From positions 1 to 36,968 of the forward strand of contig CASFUX010000121.1 of NCBI GenBank assembly GCA_949297975.1: 36,968 nt of DNA, given 5' to 3'. This document shows, in pieces, positions 7,816 to 15,580 of the stretch. A program made the position numbers and the translations under genes. Each line of letters begins with the position of its first letter. The stretch's first letter is position 1. Under the pieces are notes generated by a model. That model had not been told where the DNA came from and searched no databases. It saw only the letters and a list, made by a program, of their open reading frames with translations. The stretch comes from an uncultured Bacteroidales bacterium (GTDB taxonomy: Bacteria; Bacteroidota; Bacteroidia; Bacteroidales; Paludibacteraceae).

Positions 7816-8730
7816 ATGCTGAACAAAATCCGTCCTTATATGATGCCCGTGGCCATGTTGCTGGGCGGCGTGTGTTATTCGCTGTTTTCGCGGCTGTCGT
7901 TCCTCACGCCTTATCTCATTTTCACGATGTTGTCGCTCACGTATTGCAACCTGGCGTTGCGGCGCGTGCGGCTGGTGCCGTTGCATGGCTGGCTCATCGG
8001 CATACAGGTGGCGGGCAGCGTGGCGGTGTACTGGCTGCTGCGTCCGTTGGGCGAGGTGCTGGCGCAGGCGGGTATGATATGCGTGTTGGCTCCCACGGCC
8101 ACTTCGGCTCCGGTCATCACGCGGCTGCTGGGGGGCAACGTGGAGAGCCTCACCACGTACAGCCTGTTGTGCAACGCCGTGGTGGCGGTGCTGGCTCCGG
8201 CGTGGTTCTCGCTGGTGGGGGCGCGGGGCGAAGAGGTGTCGTTCGTGGAGTCGTTCCTCGGTATCGGGCGGCAGGTGGGCGTGTTGCTCGTGTTGCCTTT
8301 CGTGCTGGGGCTGGCGGTACAGCGGGTGTGGCCGGGCGTGGTCAATAGGGCGCGCACGTTTTCCAACATCTCCTTCTGCCTGTGGAGCATCGCGCTGACG
8401 GTGGTGAGTGCCAACATCGTGAGCTTCATCCTGGCGCAGGATGCCGGGCATTACCGGCAGGAGGTGGCCATGGCGGCGTGCTCGTTCGTGATATGCGTGG
8501 GGCAGTTTGTCGTGGGCCGTCGGCTGGGTCGCCGGTGCGGCGAGACGATAGCCGGGGGGCAAGGCCTGGGGCAGAAGAATACGATACTGGCCATCTGGAT
8601 GGCGCAGACGTACCTCAACCCGCTGTCGTCGCTTGGGCCGGGCACGTATGTGCTGTGGCAGAACATCGTCAACTCGTTCCAAGTGTGGCGGAAGAGCAGA
8701 AGGGGTGAAAGTAGAAAGGGAAAAGGTTGA
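7816..8730 (+). CDS. Bile acid:sodium symporter (BASS) family transporter
   Basis: This 304-residue, very hydrophobic protein has about nine membrane helices and no signal peptide. The sequence MICVLAPTATSAPVITRLLGG (residues 88-108), a proline/serine-rich break inside a helix, and GQGLGQKNTILAIWMAQTYLNP (about 249-270) are the discontinuous-helix and QKN motifs of the BASS fold. Members carry organic anions such as bile acids or keto acids with sodium; the substrate here is unknown. The last residues, KSRRGESRKGKG, are encoded in a purine-rich repeat that also forms the terminator, so the C-terminus may be a recent extension. The probable leader contains a four-hairpin element. Confidence 0.82.
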   Translation: MLNKIRPYMMPVAMLLGGVCYSLFSRLSFLTPYLIFTMLSLTYCNLALRRVRLVPLHGWLIGIQVAGSVAVYWLLRPLGEVLAQAGMICVLAPTATSAPVITRLLGGNVESLTTYSLLCNAVVAVLAPAWFSLVGARGEEVSFVESFLGIGRQVGVLLVLPFVLGLAVQRVWPGVVNRARTFSNISFCLWSIALTVVSANIVSFILAQDAGHYRQEVAMAACSFVICVGQFVVGRRLGRRCGETIAGGQGLGQKNTILAIWMAQTYLNPLSSLGPGTYVLWQNIVNSFQVWRKSRRGESRKGKG

Positions 8731-8735
8731 AAGGA

Positions 8736-8802
8736 GAAAGTAAAAAGGGAAAGGATGAGACGGTTGTTCGCTCATGCCTTTCCCTTTTCCCTTTTTACTT
8801 TC
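8736..8802. terminator. Bidirectional terminator between convergent genes
   Basis: A purine-rich arm (GAAAGTAAAAAGGGAAAGG, then ATGAG) is matched by CTCAT, then CCTTTCCC and CCCTTTTTACTTTC, with a few-base bulge and an 11-base loop. It lies between the stop codons at 8730 (+) and 8820 (-) and ends in T-rich DNA on either strand. The purine arm is preceded by a diverged direct copy within the transporter's last codons. Confidence 0.65.
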
Positions 8803-8819
8803 AGCCTTTCTCCTTCCCC

Positions 8820-9371
8820 CTATTTCCTCTCCTTCACCATGTCGAGCAGCTTCCGGGCTTCTTCGGGGGTGTGCTTCTTGGCATCGTTGGCGTTGACGAA
8901 CTCGAACGGGATGTAGGCCACCACTTGCGAGTAGCACAGGCTGCCGTCGGAGGTGGAGGCCACCCGCAGTTTGAGCGCGTCGTTCACGGCGGGTTTCAGC
9001 TTCTTCAGTTCGTCCACGTTGCCCTCGTTCATGATGCGGACGAGGCGGTCGCGTTCCTTGAGGTCGAAGAACAGTTCGTGGAACGTGATGGCCTGCTTCG
9101 CGGGGGCGTACACGTATTTCGTCTTGCGGATGAAGATGGCCACGATGCCCCATGCCAGCAGCAGGATGCCCACCACGATGGCGAGGGGCGAGAGCAGCCC
9201 GCCTTCGGCCGCGCCGGGCATCTGGCCGTTGAGCATGATGAAGGCGATGCCCAGCACGATGAGCACCAGGCTCAGGGCGATGGAGGGTTTGGTTTTATAG
9301 ACGGTGTTGTGGTCGAGGTTGTCCAATACTTGTTCGATAGTGGGTTTGGTTTCGATATTGTTCGTTTCCAT
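8820..9371 (-). CDS. Two-helix membrane protein of unknown function
   Basis: The protein is 183 residues from METNNIETKP. I prefer this start to the upstream in-frame ATG at 9428 because the extra residues (RFARLPLLAPRHQ) look like translated non-coding DNA. It has a short acidic N-terminus, two membrane helices (IALSLVLIVLGIAFIML, about 29-45, and LAIVVGILLLAWGIVAIFI, about 61-79) and a soluble C-terminal domain of about 100 residues (HELFFDLKERDRLVRIMNEG, then DGSLCYSQVVAYIPFEF). I recognise no enzyme motif. The tail domain probably faces the cytoplasm. It converges on the transporter gene, sharing a terminator, and no partner is evident. Confidence 0.75.
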   Translation of the reverse strand: METNNIETKPTIEQVLDNLDHNTVYKTKPSIALSLVLIVLGIAFIMLNGQMPGAAEGGLLSPLAIVVGILLLAWGIVAIFIRKTKYVYAPAKQAITFHELFFDLKERDRLVRIMNEGNVDELKKLKPAVNDALKLRVASTSDGSLCYSQVVAYIPFEFVNANDAKKHTPEEARKLLDMVKERK

Positions 9372-9509
9372 AATAGTTTTGTTGTGTTGATGGCGGGGAG
9401 CGAGCAGCGGGAGGCGGGCAAACCGCATCGCCCGGGTCGCTTCCCGGAAGATGATTGTTATTTAGAAGTCTGAAGTCGGAATACAGAAGCCGGCATGGGA
9501 CATATCCCA

Positions 9510-9562
9510 CGGTCAAGGCCAACGGCCTTGTGGCTTTCAGCACAGGGCAACGCCCTGTGGGA
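9510..9562 (+). repeat. Twin-hairpin dispersed repeat, copy B
   Basis: Arms CAAGGCC / GGCCTTG, then TGGCTTTCAGCA, then CACAGGGC / GCCCTGTG. The second hairpin differs from copy A (GTAGGGC / GCCCTAC) by changes on both arms that keep pairing. It lies upstream of the 8820-9371 gene, in the gap after 9371. Confidence 0.8.
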
Positions 9563-9644
9563 TGAAAGGGATGAAAGCGATGCCGGGCACGGCAATCCGT
9601 GATAATCCGTTAAGTCCGTGTATTCCGTGTGCGGATTTTGCCTG

Positions 9645-10025
9645 CTAAATCAGCAGTTTGCGGAGGGTGTAGAGGTAGTATCCGGCCTTTTCCTTTTCGG
9701 CATGGAGCGTGAGGAAGGCGGAGCGGGTGGTGCACAATTGCAGCGAGACGAGTTGCGAGCAGCAAGCCGTGCGCAGGTGGTGCGAGCCGATTTCCTCGCG
9801 GGCCAGGCTGGTGGGCGTGCGGAAGTGCGGGGCGCGGTTCAGCCCGGCGGGGATGCCCGCCTGGTCGGGCAGGTCGAATGCGAAGTCGTTGTGGCAGGGG
9901 ATGGAGTGCGTGCGGTCGCAGCCGGTCACGGCGGCAGGGTCGGCCTCCCACGCGCGGGTGCAGAGGGCGGCCGCGCCCAGCACGAGCGTCGCGGCAAGCA
10001 GGCAATATGTGAGCAGGCGTTTCAT
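9645..10025 (-). CDS. Small exported protein of unknown function
   Basis: A 126-residue protein with a clear export signal, MKRLLTYCLLAATLVLGAAALC, a short basic start followed by a hydrophobic stretch. The LGAAALC end resembles a lipobox only loosely, since the residue before Cys is Leu. The mature part has several further cysteines (including the pair in LRTACCSQL) and HNDFAFDLPDQAG, but no motif I recognise. A Bacteroides -7 box lies 35 bases upstream of the ATG. It follows the LuxR-type regulator gene on the same strand, but the 180-base gap with its own promoter box argues for separate transcription. I treat it as a real gene because of the signal peptide and promoter. Confidence 0.62.
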   Translation of the reverse strand: MKRLLTYCLLAATLVLGAAALCTRAWEADPAAVTGCDRTHSIPCHNDFAFDLPDQAGIPAGLNRAPHFRTPTSLAREEIGSHHLRTACCSQLVSLQLCTTRSAFLTLHAEKEKAGYYLYTLRKLLI

Positions 10026-10059
10026 CTTCCCTTTCGGAACCGGTTTCCGTCTTGACGTG

Positions 10060-10067
10060 CAAAGATA
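10060..10067 (-). promoter_or_regulatory. -7 box of the small exported protein gene
   Basis: On the minus strand TATCTTTG matches TAnnTTTG exactly and is preceded by A/T-rich DNA. The -33 box is weak. It lies 35 bases upstream of the ATG at 10025. Confidence 0.5.
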
Positions 10068-10205
10068 AGGATATTTTTTTAGTTACGAATAAACGGGCAG
10101 GCAAGTAGGATAATCGCATCCGGCATATGGCGGCTCGCCCCGTCCCTTCTTTCATCATCCCTGCAATCCTCCCCATCGGGGGCAGTTGGAGGGGGCATCG
10201 CCTCC

Positions 10206-10823
10206 CTATTTGAAATCTTCCAGTTCCACCAGCTTGTTGACCAGGGCATAGACGGTGAGGCCGGAGGTGCTGTGGATTTCCAGCTTGCGGGCGATGTTGC
10301 GGCGGTGGGTGATGACGGTGTGGGTGGAGAGGTACAGCTGTTGCGCGATTTCCTTGTTGGTGAGCCCCTTGACCACGAGCACGAGGATTTCCTTCTCGCG
10401 GCTGCTGAGCTGTTCGCCGTCGTCCGCCGTGCCGTCCGCCGGGGCAGGCTCGGGGGCGGCGTAGAGGCGGTCGAGGCGCGCCTTGATTTGCTCCGCGCTG
10501 TCGTGGATGCCGATGACTTCGTCGTAGCGGGCGAGCAGGCTGTCGGCGTAGGCGGCCGAGGCGAGGGCGGCGATTTTCATCTCGGGGTTGGCGGGGCAGG
10601 CGCGTGCGTGCTCCAGGTCGGCCACGCTCCAGAAGGCGGGGTCCACCACGAGCAGGTCGGGGCGGTGCAGGGCGAGCTGGCGGGCGAGGTCTTCGGTGCC
10701 GTCCAGCTCGATGGGTTGCAGGCGGTAGCCGGGTATGCGTTGCAGCACCACGCACAGCCCGCTGCGCAGGATGTCCGACGGCTCGGCGATGAGGACTTTC
10801 AACAGGTTTTCTTCCGCTTTCAT
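10206..10823 (-). CDS. LuxR/NarL-type response regulator with degenerate receiver
   Basis: The protein is 205 residues. The N-terminal part (LLKVLIAEPSDILRSGL, then LLVVDPAFW with Asp61 at the phospho-acceptor position) has the receiver fold outline. The usual acidic pair after strand one and the late conserved Lys are not clearly present (GIHDSAEQ where GYLLKDA would be expected), so phosphorylation is doubtful. The C-terminal HTH is canonical: LSSREKEILVLVVKGLTNKEIA and LSTHTVITHRRNIARKL (about 139-181). Its ATG overlaps the stop of the upstream hemerythrin-like gene by four bases (ATGA), so the two are translationally coupled. No sensor kinase gene lies nearby. It may respond to the same nitrosative or oxidative signal as its partner, which is inference. 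Confidence 0.85.
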   Translation of the reverse strand: MKAEENLLKVLIAEPSDILRSGLCVVLQRIPGYRLQPIELDGTEDLARQLALHRPDLLVVDPAFWSVADLEHARACPANPEMKIAALASAAYADSLLARYDEVIGIHDSAEQIKARLDRLYAAPEPAPADGTADDGEQLSSREKEILVLVVKGLTNKEIAQQLYLSTHTVITHRRNIARKLEIHSTSGLTVYALVNKLVELEDFK

Positions 10824-11551
10824 GGCTTCGCGTTTTCGATGGATTGTTCGAGGGCTTCGATGGCGGGGATGAACATGTAGTCTTCCACGCGGTTGTGCCC
10901 GTCCAGCTCCGCGCCGCAGCCCAGGATGTCGATGAGGAGGTCGGTGAGCAGGAACGAGTTGCCTTCGGAGGGGTAGTATTTGATGAGGATGTTCTTCAGG
11001 TCGAGCAGCTTCTGGTCTATCTGGTTGTGCCGTTCCTCGAACATGCGGATGTCGTACCCGGCGGGCTTGCGTCCTTGCAGCAGGCTCATCACGTAGGGGA
11101 AGACCACGTCGTCCTCGTAGCGCATGTGGCTGTCGACCTCGTCCACGTACTCGTCGAAGAAGCGGAGGAGGACGTCGCGGTAGGCGGCCCCGGCCTCCTC
11201 GGCCTCGACGGCGTGCTCGAGCTTGGCGCGGATGGCGGGCAGCTTGAAGTCCAGGAAGTAGCGGTGGCCGTTGCGCAGGAAGTCGATGAGGCAGTCCAGC
11301 CGCAGCCCCGTGTAGCGGTTGCCCATCTCGTAGTTCCGTTCGGACAGGAAGTTGATGACGGTGACGAAGGTGTGCGTGTCCACGCCGTGCGCCTGGCATA
11401 TCTCGCGCACGGTGCGGCTTTGGAAGCCGAGGGGCAGCCCGAAGCGCGACACGGCGAGCAGCAGGGCGGGTTCGGCGGCGATGATGTCGTTCATCCGTTG
11501 GTCGGCTGAGTATTTTCCTTGCAGCATGTCTGTGTGGTGTTTGGGGTTCAA
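10820..11551 (-). CDS. Hemerythrin-like di-iron protein (iron-sulfur repair/RIC-like)
   Basis: The protein is 243 residues. An N-terminal region resembling the ScdA_N domain (GKYSADQRMNDIIAAEP, VREICQAHGVDTHTFVTVINFL) lacks the usual cysteine pair. A hemerythrin four-helix domain follows, with the iron-ligand pattern NGHRYFLDFKLP, VDSHMRYEDDVVFPYV, FEERHNQIDQKLLDLKNIL and ELDGHNRVEDYMFIPAIEAL. Members of the RIC/YtfE group repair iron-sulfur centres or handle nitric oxide. A second in-frame ATG (Met9) could be the true start; I keep the first because its leader to the promoter at 11599-11628 is adequate. The gene is coupled to the LuxR regulator downstream by a four-base overlap. Confidence 0.85.
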   Translation of the reverse strand: MNPKHHTDMLQGKYSADQRMNDIIAAEPALLLAVSRFGLPLGFQSRTVREICQAHGVDTHTFVTVINFLSERNYEMGNRYTGLRLDCLIDFLRNGHRYFLDFKLPAIRAKLEHAVEAEEAGAAYRDVLLRFFDEYVDEVDSHMRYEDDVVFPYVMSLLQGRKPAGYDIRMFEERHNQIDQKLLDLKNILIKYYPSEGNSFLLTDLLIDILGCGAELDGHNRVEDYMFIPAIEALEQSIENAKP

Positions 11552-11598
11552 GGGGGATGCGCGTGCGGCCTTGTGCGCCGCCGGGGCGTTCCCCCCTG

Positions 11599-11628
11599 CA
11601 AATATACGGCTTCTGCCCGGATGCGCAA
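11599..11628 (-). promoter_or_regulatory. Promoter of the hemerythrin-regulator operon
   Basis: On the minus strand TTG is followed after 19 bases by TATATTTG, a full match to the Bacteroides pattern. The predicted leader to the ATG at 11551 is about 40 bases. Confidence 0.65.
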
Positions 11629-11848
11629 TCGGGGCGCACGGGCTGAAGCGGTACTAATTAATACAAACAAACTAAATTCCAAAGGGAACGATGCAAAGGT
11701 CGCCCTTTCCCGCCGCCCCCGCAATCGCCACGAATAGGTATTTTGCACGCCGCCGCGGGCCGCGGGATACCTGCTTGGGGGGAGGGGGGACGGCCGCCCG
11801 CCGACGGGACCCGCGCCGCCCGCCTGACATATGTGCGCCGATGCTCAC

Positions 11849-12134
11849 AACTGCGCCCTATTCCCGCCGAAACTGGCAGCGTTTCCCGTTGGAACTGGCA
11901 GCGGTCGCAGTCGTGGCTGCCCTATAGGCCGGTTGCGGCTGCCCTATAGGCCTGTCGCATCTGCCCTATAGGCCGGTTGCGGCTGCCCTATAGGCCTGTC
12001 GCATCTACCCTATAGGCCTGTCGCATCTGCCCTATAGGCTGGCTGCATCTACCCTATAGGCCTGTTGCAACAACCCTATAGGCTGGCTGCAACAACCCTA
12101 TAGGCTGGTTGCGGAAACCCTGTCTTCGGACTAG
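11849..12134. repeat. 22-bp-period array 3 (core CCCTATAGG)
   Basis: Thirteen consecutive 22-bp units. The first three start with AACTG (11849, 11871, 11893); then nine carry CCCTATAGG, starting at 11920 and every 22 bp to 12096; the last is a degraded CCCTGTC unit (12118). Flanking words alternate: CCGGTTGCGGCTG, CCTGTCGCATCTG, CTGGCTGCATCTA and others. The palindrome CCTATAGG has centres at 11924.5 plus multiples of 22, and a second dyad such as TGTTGCAACA (centre 12067.5) falls exactly 11 bp away. Insertions or deletions between units are absent. Confidence 0.93.
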
Positions 12135-12185
12135 ACGGGACGCATCTCGCCAAGGCCGGAAATTGCGGGGCTGCGCCTTGCCCTC

Positions 12186-12216
12186 TTGGCTTTGCAATCG
12201 ACTTTCACTATCTTTG
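12186..12216 (+). promoter_or_regulatory. Promoter of the metallophosphoesterase gene
   Basis: TTG at 12186 and TATCTTTG at 12209-12216 are 20 bases apart, matching the Bacteroides pattern. An AGGAGG ribosome-binding site at 12232-12237 lies five bases before the ATG at 12243, unusually strong for this phylum, and fixes the start. Confidence 0.7.
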
Positions 12217-12242
12217 CCCCGCTCGAACGACAGGAGGTTTAT

Positions 12243-13361
12243 ATGAAATGGATATTTCTCGCACTTTGGCTCGCCCTCACGGCGGGCGCGGTCTATGCCG
12301 GGTGGCGCATGTGGCGGGCGTTGCGCACCTGGCGCGGGTGGCGTGCCACGTGGGTGGCGTTCGTGGCGTTGCTCTACGCCGCCATCATGGCCGCCTTCGC
12401 CGTGGGCAGGGGCGGCGAGTCCGAGGCCGCGCGGGTGGTGGAGCTGGTCGGCTATTCCGCCCTCGTCTTCCTCATCTACCTCATCATGGCGTGCCTGCTC
12501 GCCCACGTGGCGCGGCTCGTGGCGCAGCGGACCAAGGCCTCGGACTACGTCATATGGCGCATGGACCGGCAGCTCGTCCTCTTCGGGATGGCGGTCGCCC
12601 TCCTGGCGATGGGGGTGGGCCGCGGACGGTTCCTCCATCCGGCGGTGATGCACATGAACATCGACCTGGACAGCCCCCGGCCTCAGGGGCGCACGCTCAC
12701 CGTGGTGGCCGCCAGCGACCTGCATCTGGGGCAACTGATTGGCAAGACGCGCCTGCGCGAGTTCGTGGCGATGATGAACGACCAGCATCCGGACCTCGTG
12801 CTCCTCGCGGGCGACGTGTACGACGGGGCGTTGGCGCCCGTCGTGCAGCAGCGCATGGCGGACGAGCTGCGGGCCATCCGCGCACCCCTCGGCGTCTATG
12901 CCGTGCCGGGCAACCACGAATACATCGGCGGCGACCTGGACGCCAAGGCCGACTACCTCGCCCAAGGCGGCGTGTGCCTGCTGCGCGACTCGGTGGTGTC
13001 CGTGGCCGACGGCACGCTCTACATCGCCGGGCGCGACGACCGCACCAACCCCCGCCGCCGCCCCCTGGCCGACCTGCTCGCCCCCCTCGACCGCGCGAAG
13101 CCCGTAGTCGTGCTCGACCACCAGCCCGTTCGCCTCGCCGAGGCCGAAGCCTGCGGGGCGCAGCTGCAACTCTCCGGGCACACGCACGACGGCCAGTTCT
13201 TCCCCGTAAACCTCGTGGTGCGGGCGATGTACGAGCACGCCTACGGATACGCCCGGCGCGGCGGCACGCAATACTACGTCACCTCCGGCCTCGGGCTGTG
13301 GGGACCCCCCTACCGCATCGGCACGCAAAGCGAGCTGCTCGTCATCCGCCTGCGGTACTGA
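12243..13361 (+). CDS. Membrane-anchored metallophosphoesterase (YkuE/YaeI-like)
   Basis: The protein is 372 residues. Three to four N-terminal membrane helices (about 1-20, 36-54, 66-90, 108-125) precede a calcineurin-like phosphoesterase domain. All metal-binding motifs are present: ASDLHLG (Asp159, His161), LLAGDVYDG (Asp191), PGNHEY (Asn224, His225), LDHQP (His293) and SGHTHDGQ (His313, His315). Related YaeI/YkuE-type enzymes hydrolyse phosphodiesters or phospholipid head groups at the membrane. The ATG at 12243 is chosen over the 12186 in-frame ATG because it has a strong AGGAGG site and the promoter overlaps the longer form. It stands alone after a 22-bp-period array; no operon partner is evident. 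Confidence 0.9.
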   Translation: MKWIFLALWLALTAGAVYAGWRMWRALRTWRGWRATWVAFVALLYAAIMAAFAVGRGGESEAARVVELVGYSALVFLIYLIMACLLAHVARLVAQRTKASDYVIWRMDRQLVLFGMAVALLAMGVGRGRFLHPAVMHMNIDLDSPRPQGRTLTVVAASDLHLGQLIGKTRLREFVAMMNDQHPDLVLLAGDVYDGALAPVVQQRMADELRAIRAPLGVYAVPGNHEYIGGDLDAKADYLAQGGVCLLRDSVVSVADGTLYIAGRDDRTNPRRRPLADLLAPLDRAKPVVVLDHQPVRLAEAEACGAQLQLSGHTHDGQFFPVNLVVRAMYEHAYGYARRGGTQYYVTSGLGLWGPPYRIGTQSELLVIRLRY

Positions 13362-13397
13362 GGGCAATGCACAAGCCTTTCGCCCTCCCCCCGCCGC

Positions 13398-13474
13398 CAT
13401 TTCGAACGAAGTGAGAAATCCTCTTCTACAACGCTTCCAAAGCCACTGTGAGATTTCTCGCTGCGCTCGAAATG
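13398..13474. repeat. CATTTCGA inverted-repeat element, copy 1
   Basis: The left arm (CATTTCGAACGAAGTGAG...) and right arm (...CGCTGCGCTCGAAATG) are 23-bp inverted repeats agreeing at 20 positions, with about 31 bases between. A second copy with the same arms lies at 18446-18528. Elements of this kind recur across many Bacteroidetes genomes. Confidence 0.8.
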
Positions 13475-13491
13475 ACGGAAATGCACGGGGC

Positions 13492-13520
13492 TTGTAAAAA
13501 ACAAATTAGGGATAAATTTC
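13492..13520 (+). promoter_or_regulatory. Possible promoter of the secreted peptidase gene
   Basis: TTG at 13492 is followed after 18 bases by TAAATTTC, one mismatch from TAnnTTTG. It lies 14 bases before the ATG at 13534, giving a very short leader, so the call is tentative. Confidence 0.35.
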
Positions 13521-13533
13521 AAATACGATAGCG

Positions 13534-15207
13534 ATGAACAAGACATTCCTGCTGATGGCCCTCGCCCTCCTGCCCCCGCTCGGCGCATGGGCGCAGGCAA
13601 GCGTGGCACGCGACGTGCCCCCCACCTTCCGCTACGACCAAGTGCTCTACCCCACCGCCGCCGTCGCCCGGGCCGAGCCGCCCGCGTCCGCCGAGCAGCT
13701 GCGCCGGGAAGACCTGGAGCGCATCAAAGACGGCCACCCCCTGCGCGTAGCCGTCCCCGCCCCCGTGGACGTGCGCCTGGACGCACGCGCCGCCCACTGG
13801 CTCGCCCTGCCCGACGGCCACCGCGTATGGCAGCACGCCGTGCAAGCCCACGGCGCAAGCTCGCTCCTCCTCACCTTCGACACCCTCGCCCTGCCCCCCG
13901 GCGGCATCCTCTACGCCTACACGCCCGACCGCCGCGTGCTCCACCGCGTCACCCCCGCCGACAACCCCGACGGCGGCCCCTACGCCCTCCCCCGCATCCC
14001 CTCCGACGAGGTGATACTCGAATACGCCCAGCCCGCCGCGAGCGACAACGCCCCCTCGGCACGCATCGCCCTCTCCACCGTGGGATACGTCTATCGGGAC
14101 ACGCGGTCATGGGCCAGCGACCTCGCCTGCTTCATCAACATCACCTGCGAGGAAGGCGACGTCTGGCGGCAGCAAGCCAAAGGCGTGGTAAGTCTCGACG
14201 TCGAACTCTACACCCAGGACGAGCGCGGGCAATGGGGCTGGGGCTGGTACATGTGCTCCGGCTCATTGGTAAACAACGTGCGGCAAGACGGCACGCCCTA
14301 CCTGCTCACCGCCCACCACTGCTTCGAGGGAGCCGAAGAACGCACCTACCGCACGCTGCGCACCTACTTCTTCCTCGACCCGCCCGCCGACGAGGACGAC
14401 TGCCAGGCACAGTTGTACGAAAACGACTTCTACCAGACCCTCGTGGGCGTCGAACTGCTGGCCGACGTGCCCATCTACGGCGGGTCGGACGGCATCCTGC
14501 TCCGCCTCAAGAAAGACATACCCGCCGACTGGGACATCTATTATAACGGATGGGACGCGCGCGGCATTGCCGCCAATTCGGGCGTATGCATCCACCACCC
14601 CTACGGCATGGTGAAGAAGATTTCCACTTACCGCAGCCGCCTGGCCTCCACCCGCTGGAGCGACGAAGGAGGCAACGGAGCCTGGAACGCCTCGTGGGAA
14701 GTCCATTGGGCGCAGACCCCGAACGGCTGGAGCGTCACCTACGGCGGCTCGTCCGGCTCGCCCCTCTTCAATGAGGACGGGCTGATAGTCGGCACGCTCA
14801 GCGGCGGCGAGTCCTATTGCGACTACCCCTATTATTCCGACCTCTTCGGCAAGTTCTCCTACCATTGGGACCAATACCCCGACACCCTCCAGCACTTCTC
14901 CCGCTACCTCGACCCCGACGGCACGGGCACGCTCGTGCTCGAAGGCCTTGCCCCGCAGCCGCAATCCTCGGTCGAAGCCCCGCAAGCCCCCGCCGCGTCC
15001 GAAGCATTCGCCACGCCCGAGGGAGTCATGATACGCCGCCCCGCCGACACGCCCGCCGCCGTAAGCGTGTACGACCTCACGGGCCGCCCGGTATGGAGCG
15101 GCACGATGTCCGGACACGAGATGCAGCTGTCCCGCAGCCTCTTCGGCCCCGGCGTGCACTGCGTCCGGGTGGACGGCGACACGCACAAGGTGATGCCAAA
15201 CCCATAG
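13534..15207 (+). CDS. Secreted trypsin-fold (lysyl endopeptidase-like) serine peptidase with T9SS-type tail
   Basis: The protein is 557 residues. A signal peptide (MNKTFLLMALALLPPLGAWAQA) is followed by an N-terminal region of about 170 residues, probably a propeptide or beta-domain, and then a chymotrypsin-fold domain. The triad is readable: LLTAHHCF (His262, or 261), GGSDGILLRL (Asp319) and GGSSGSPLF (Ser407). MCSGSLVNN marks the start of the barrel. The last 60 residues (AVSVYDLTGRPVWSG, LFGPGVHCVRVDGDTHKV) resemble a type A sorting domain for type IX secretion. This layout resembles Achromobacter protease I-like lysyl endopeptidases; the cleavage specificity is inference. The yraN gene starts 17 bases downstream. 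Confidence 0.82.
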   Translation: MNKTFLLMALALLPPLGAWAQASVARDVPPTFRYDQVLYPTAAVARAEPPASAEQLRREDLERIKDGHPLRVAVPAPVDVRLDARAAHWLALPDGHRVWQHAVQAHGASSLLLTFDTLALPPGGILYAYTPDRRVLHRVTPADNPDGGPYALPRIPSDEVILEYAQPAASDNAPSARIALSTVGYVYRDTRSWASDLACFINITCEEGDVWRQQAKGVVSLDVELYTQDERGQWGWGWYMCSGSLVNNVRQDGTPYLLTAHHCFEGAEERTYRTLRTYFFLDPPADEDDCQAQLYENDFYQTLVGVELLADVPIYGGSDGILLRLKKDIPADWDIYYNGWDARGIAANSGVCIHHPYGMVKKISTYRSRLASTRWSDEGGNGAWNASWEVHWAQTPNGWSVTYGGSSGSPLFNEDGLIVGTLSGGESYCDYPYYSDLFGKFSYHWDQYPDTLQHFSRYLDPDGTGTLVLEGLAPQPQSSVEAPQAPAASEAFATPEGVMIRRPADTPAAVSVYDLTGRPVWSGTMSGHEMQLSRSLFGPGVHCVRVDGDTHKVMPNP

Positions 15208-15223
15208 CGAAGGACAACACGCC

Positions 15224-15580
15224 ATGGCAGCGCACAACGACACAGGCAATAAGGGCGAAGCGACGGCACGGGACTACCTGCTGGCGCAAGGCTACCGCAT
15301 CCGCCACGTGAACTGGCGGTGCGGCCACCTGGAACTGGACATTGTGGCCGAGCGCGACGGCGTGCTGGTGGTGGTGGAGGTGAAGACCCGCTCCACCGAC
15401 TACTACGGCCCGGCACACGAGGCCGTGAACGACCGCAAGCGGCAGCGCATCGTGACCGCCGCCGATGCCTACGTCCGCCAGCACGACTGGCAGGGCGAGA
15501 CGCGCTTCGACATCATCACGCTGGTGCCGGAAGGGGGCGCGTTCCGGTTGGAGCACATAGAAGATGCGTTCCTGGCATGA
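15224..15580 (+). CDS. yraN: YraN/UPF0102 family predicted endonuclease
   Basis: This 118-residue protein matches YraN from end to end: GNKGEATARDYLLAQGYRI (residues 8-26), WRCGHLELDIVAERDG and LVVVEVKTRS. The E-x(n)-D-x(n)-E-x-K spacing, with D43 and E54-x-K56, is the restriction-endonuclease-like (PD-(D/E)XK) site. The family usually has 115-125 residues, so it is full length. Its biological role is still unsettled; a Holliday-junction resolvase-like nuclease fold is the common view. It sits 17 bases after the peptidase gene and may be co-transcribed by position only. Confidence 0.9.
   Translation: MAAHNDTGNKGEATARDYLLAQGYRIRHVNWRCGHLELDIVAERDGVLVVVEVKTRSTDYYGPAHEAVNDRKRQRIVTAADAYVRQHDWQGETRFDIITLVPEGGAFRLEHIEDAFLA

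Larger units (their letters stand above)
11552..12242. other. Divergent intergenic region with array 3
   Basis: A gap of 691 bases between the hemerythrin-like gene (-) and the metallophosphoesterase gene (+). It holds a promoter for each, a GC-rich stretch with no recognisable gene (about 11700-11848) and the largest 22-bp-period array (11849-12134). Small ORFs here do not look like genes. Confidence 0.7.

Noticed and set aside
7726..9153. 475-residue ORF antisense to the transporter gene
   Set aside because: Its composition (Arg, His, Pro, Gln-rich) is that of a shadow frame in GC-rich DNA, and the plus-strand transporter has clear family motifs.
11849..12134. Possible CRISPR array
   Set aside because: The unit is 22 bp with no unique spacers of constant 30-36 bp length; the variable parts are related words and no cas genes are near.
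12054..13400. 448-residue ORF on the minus strand
   Set aside because: It is antisense to the metallophosphoesterase gene, whose metal ligands are all intact, and it reads into array 3.
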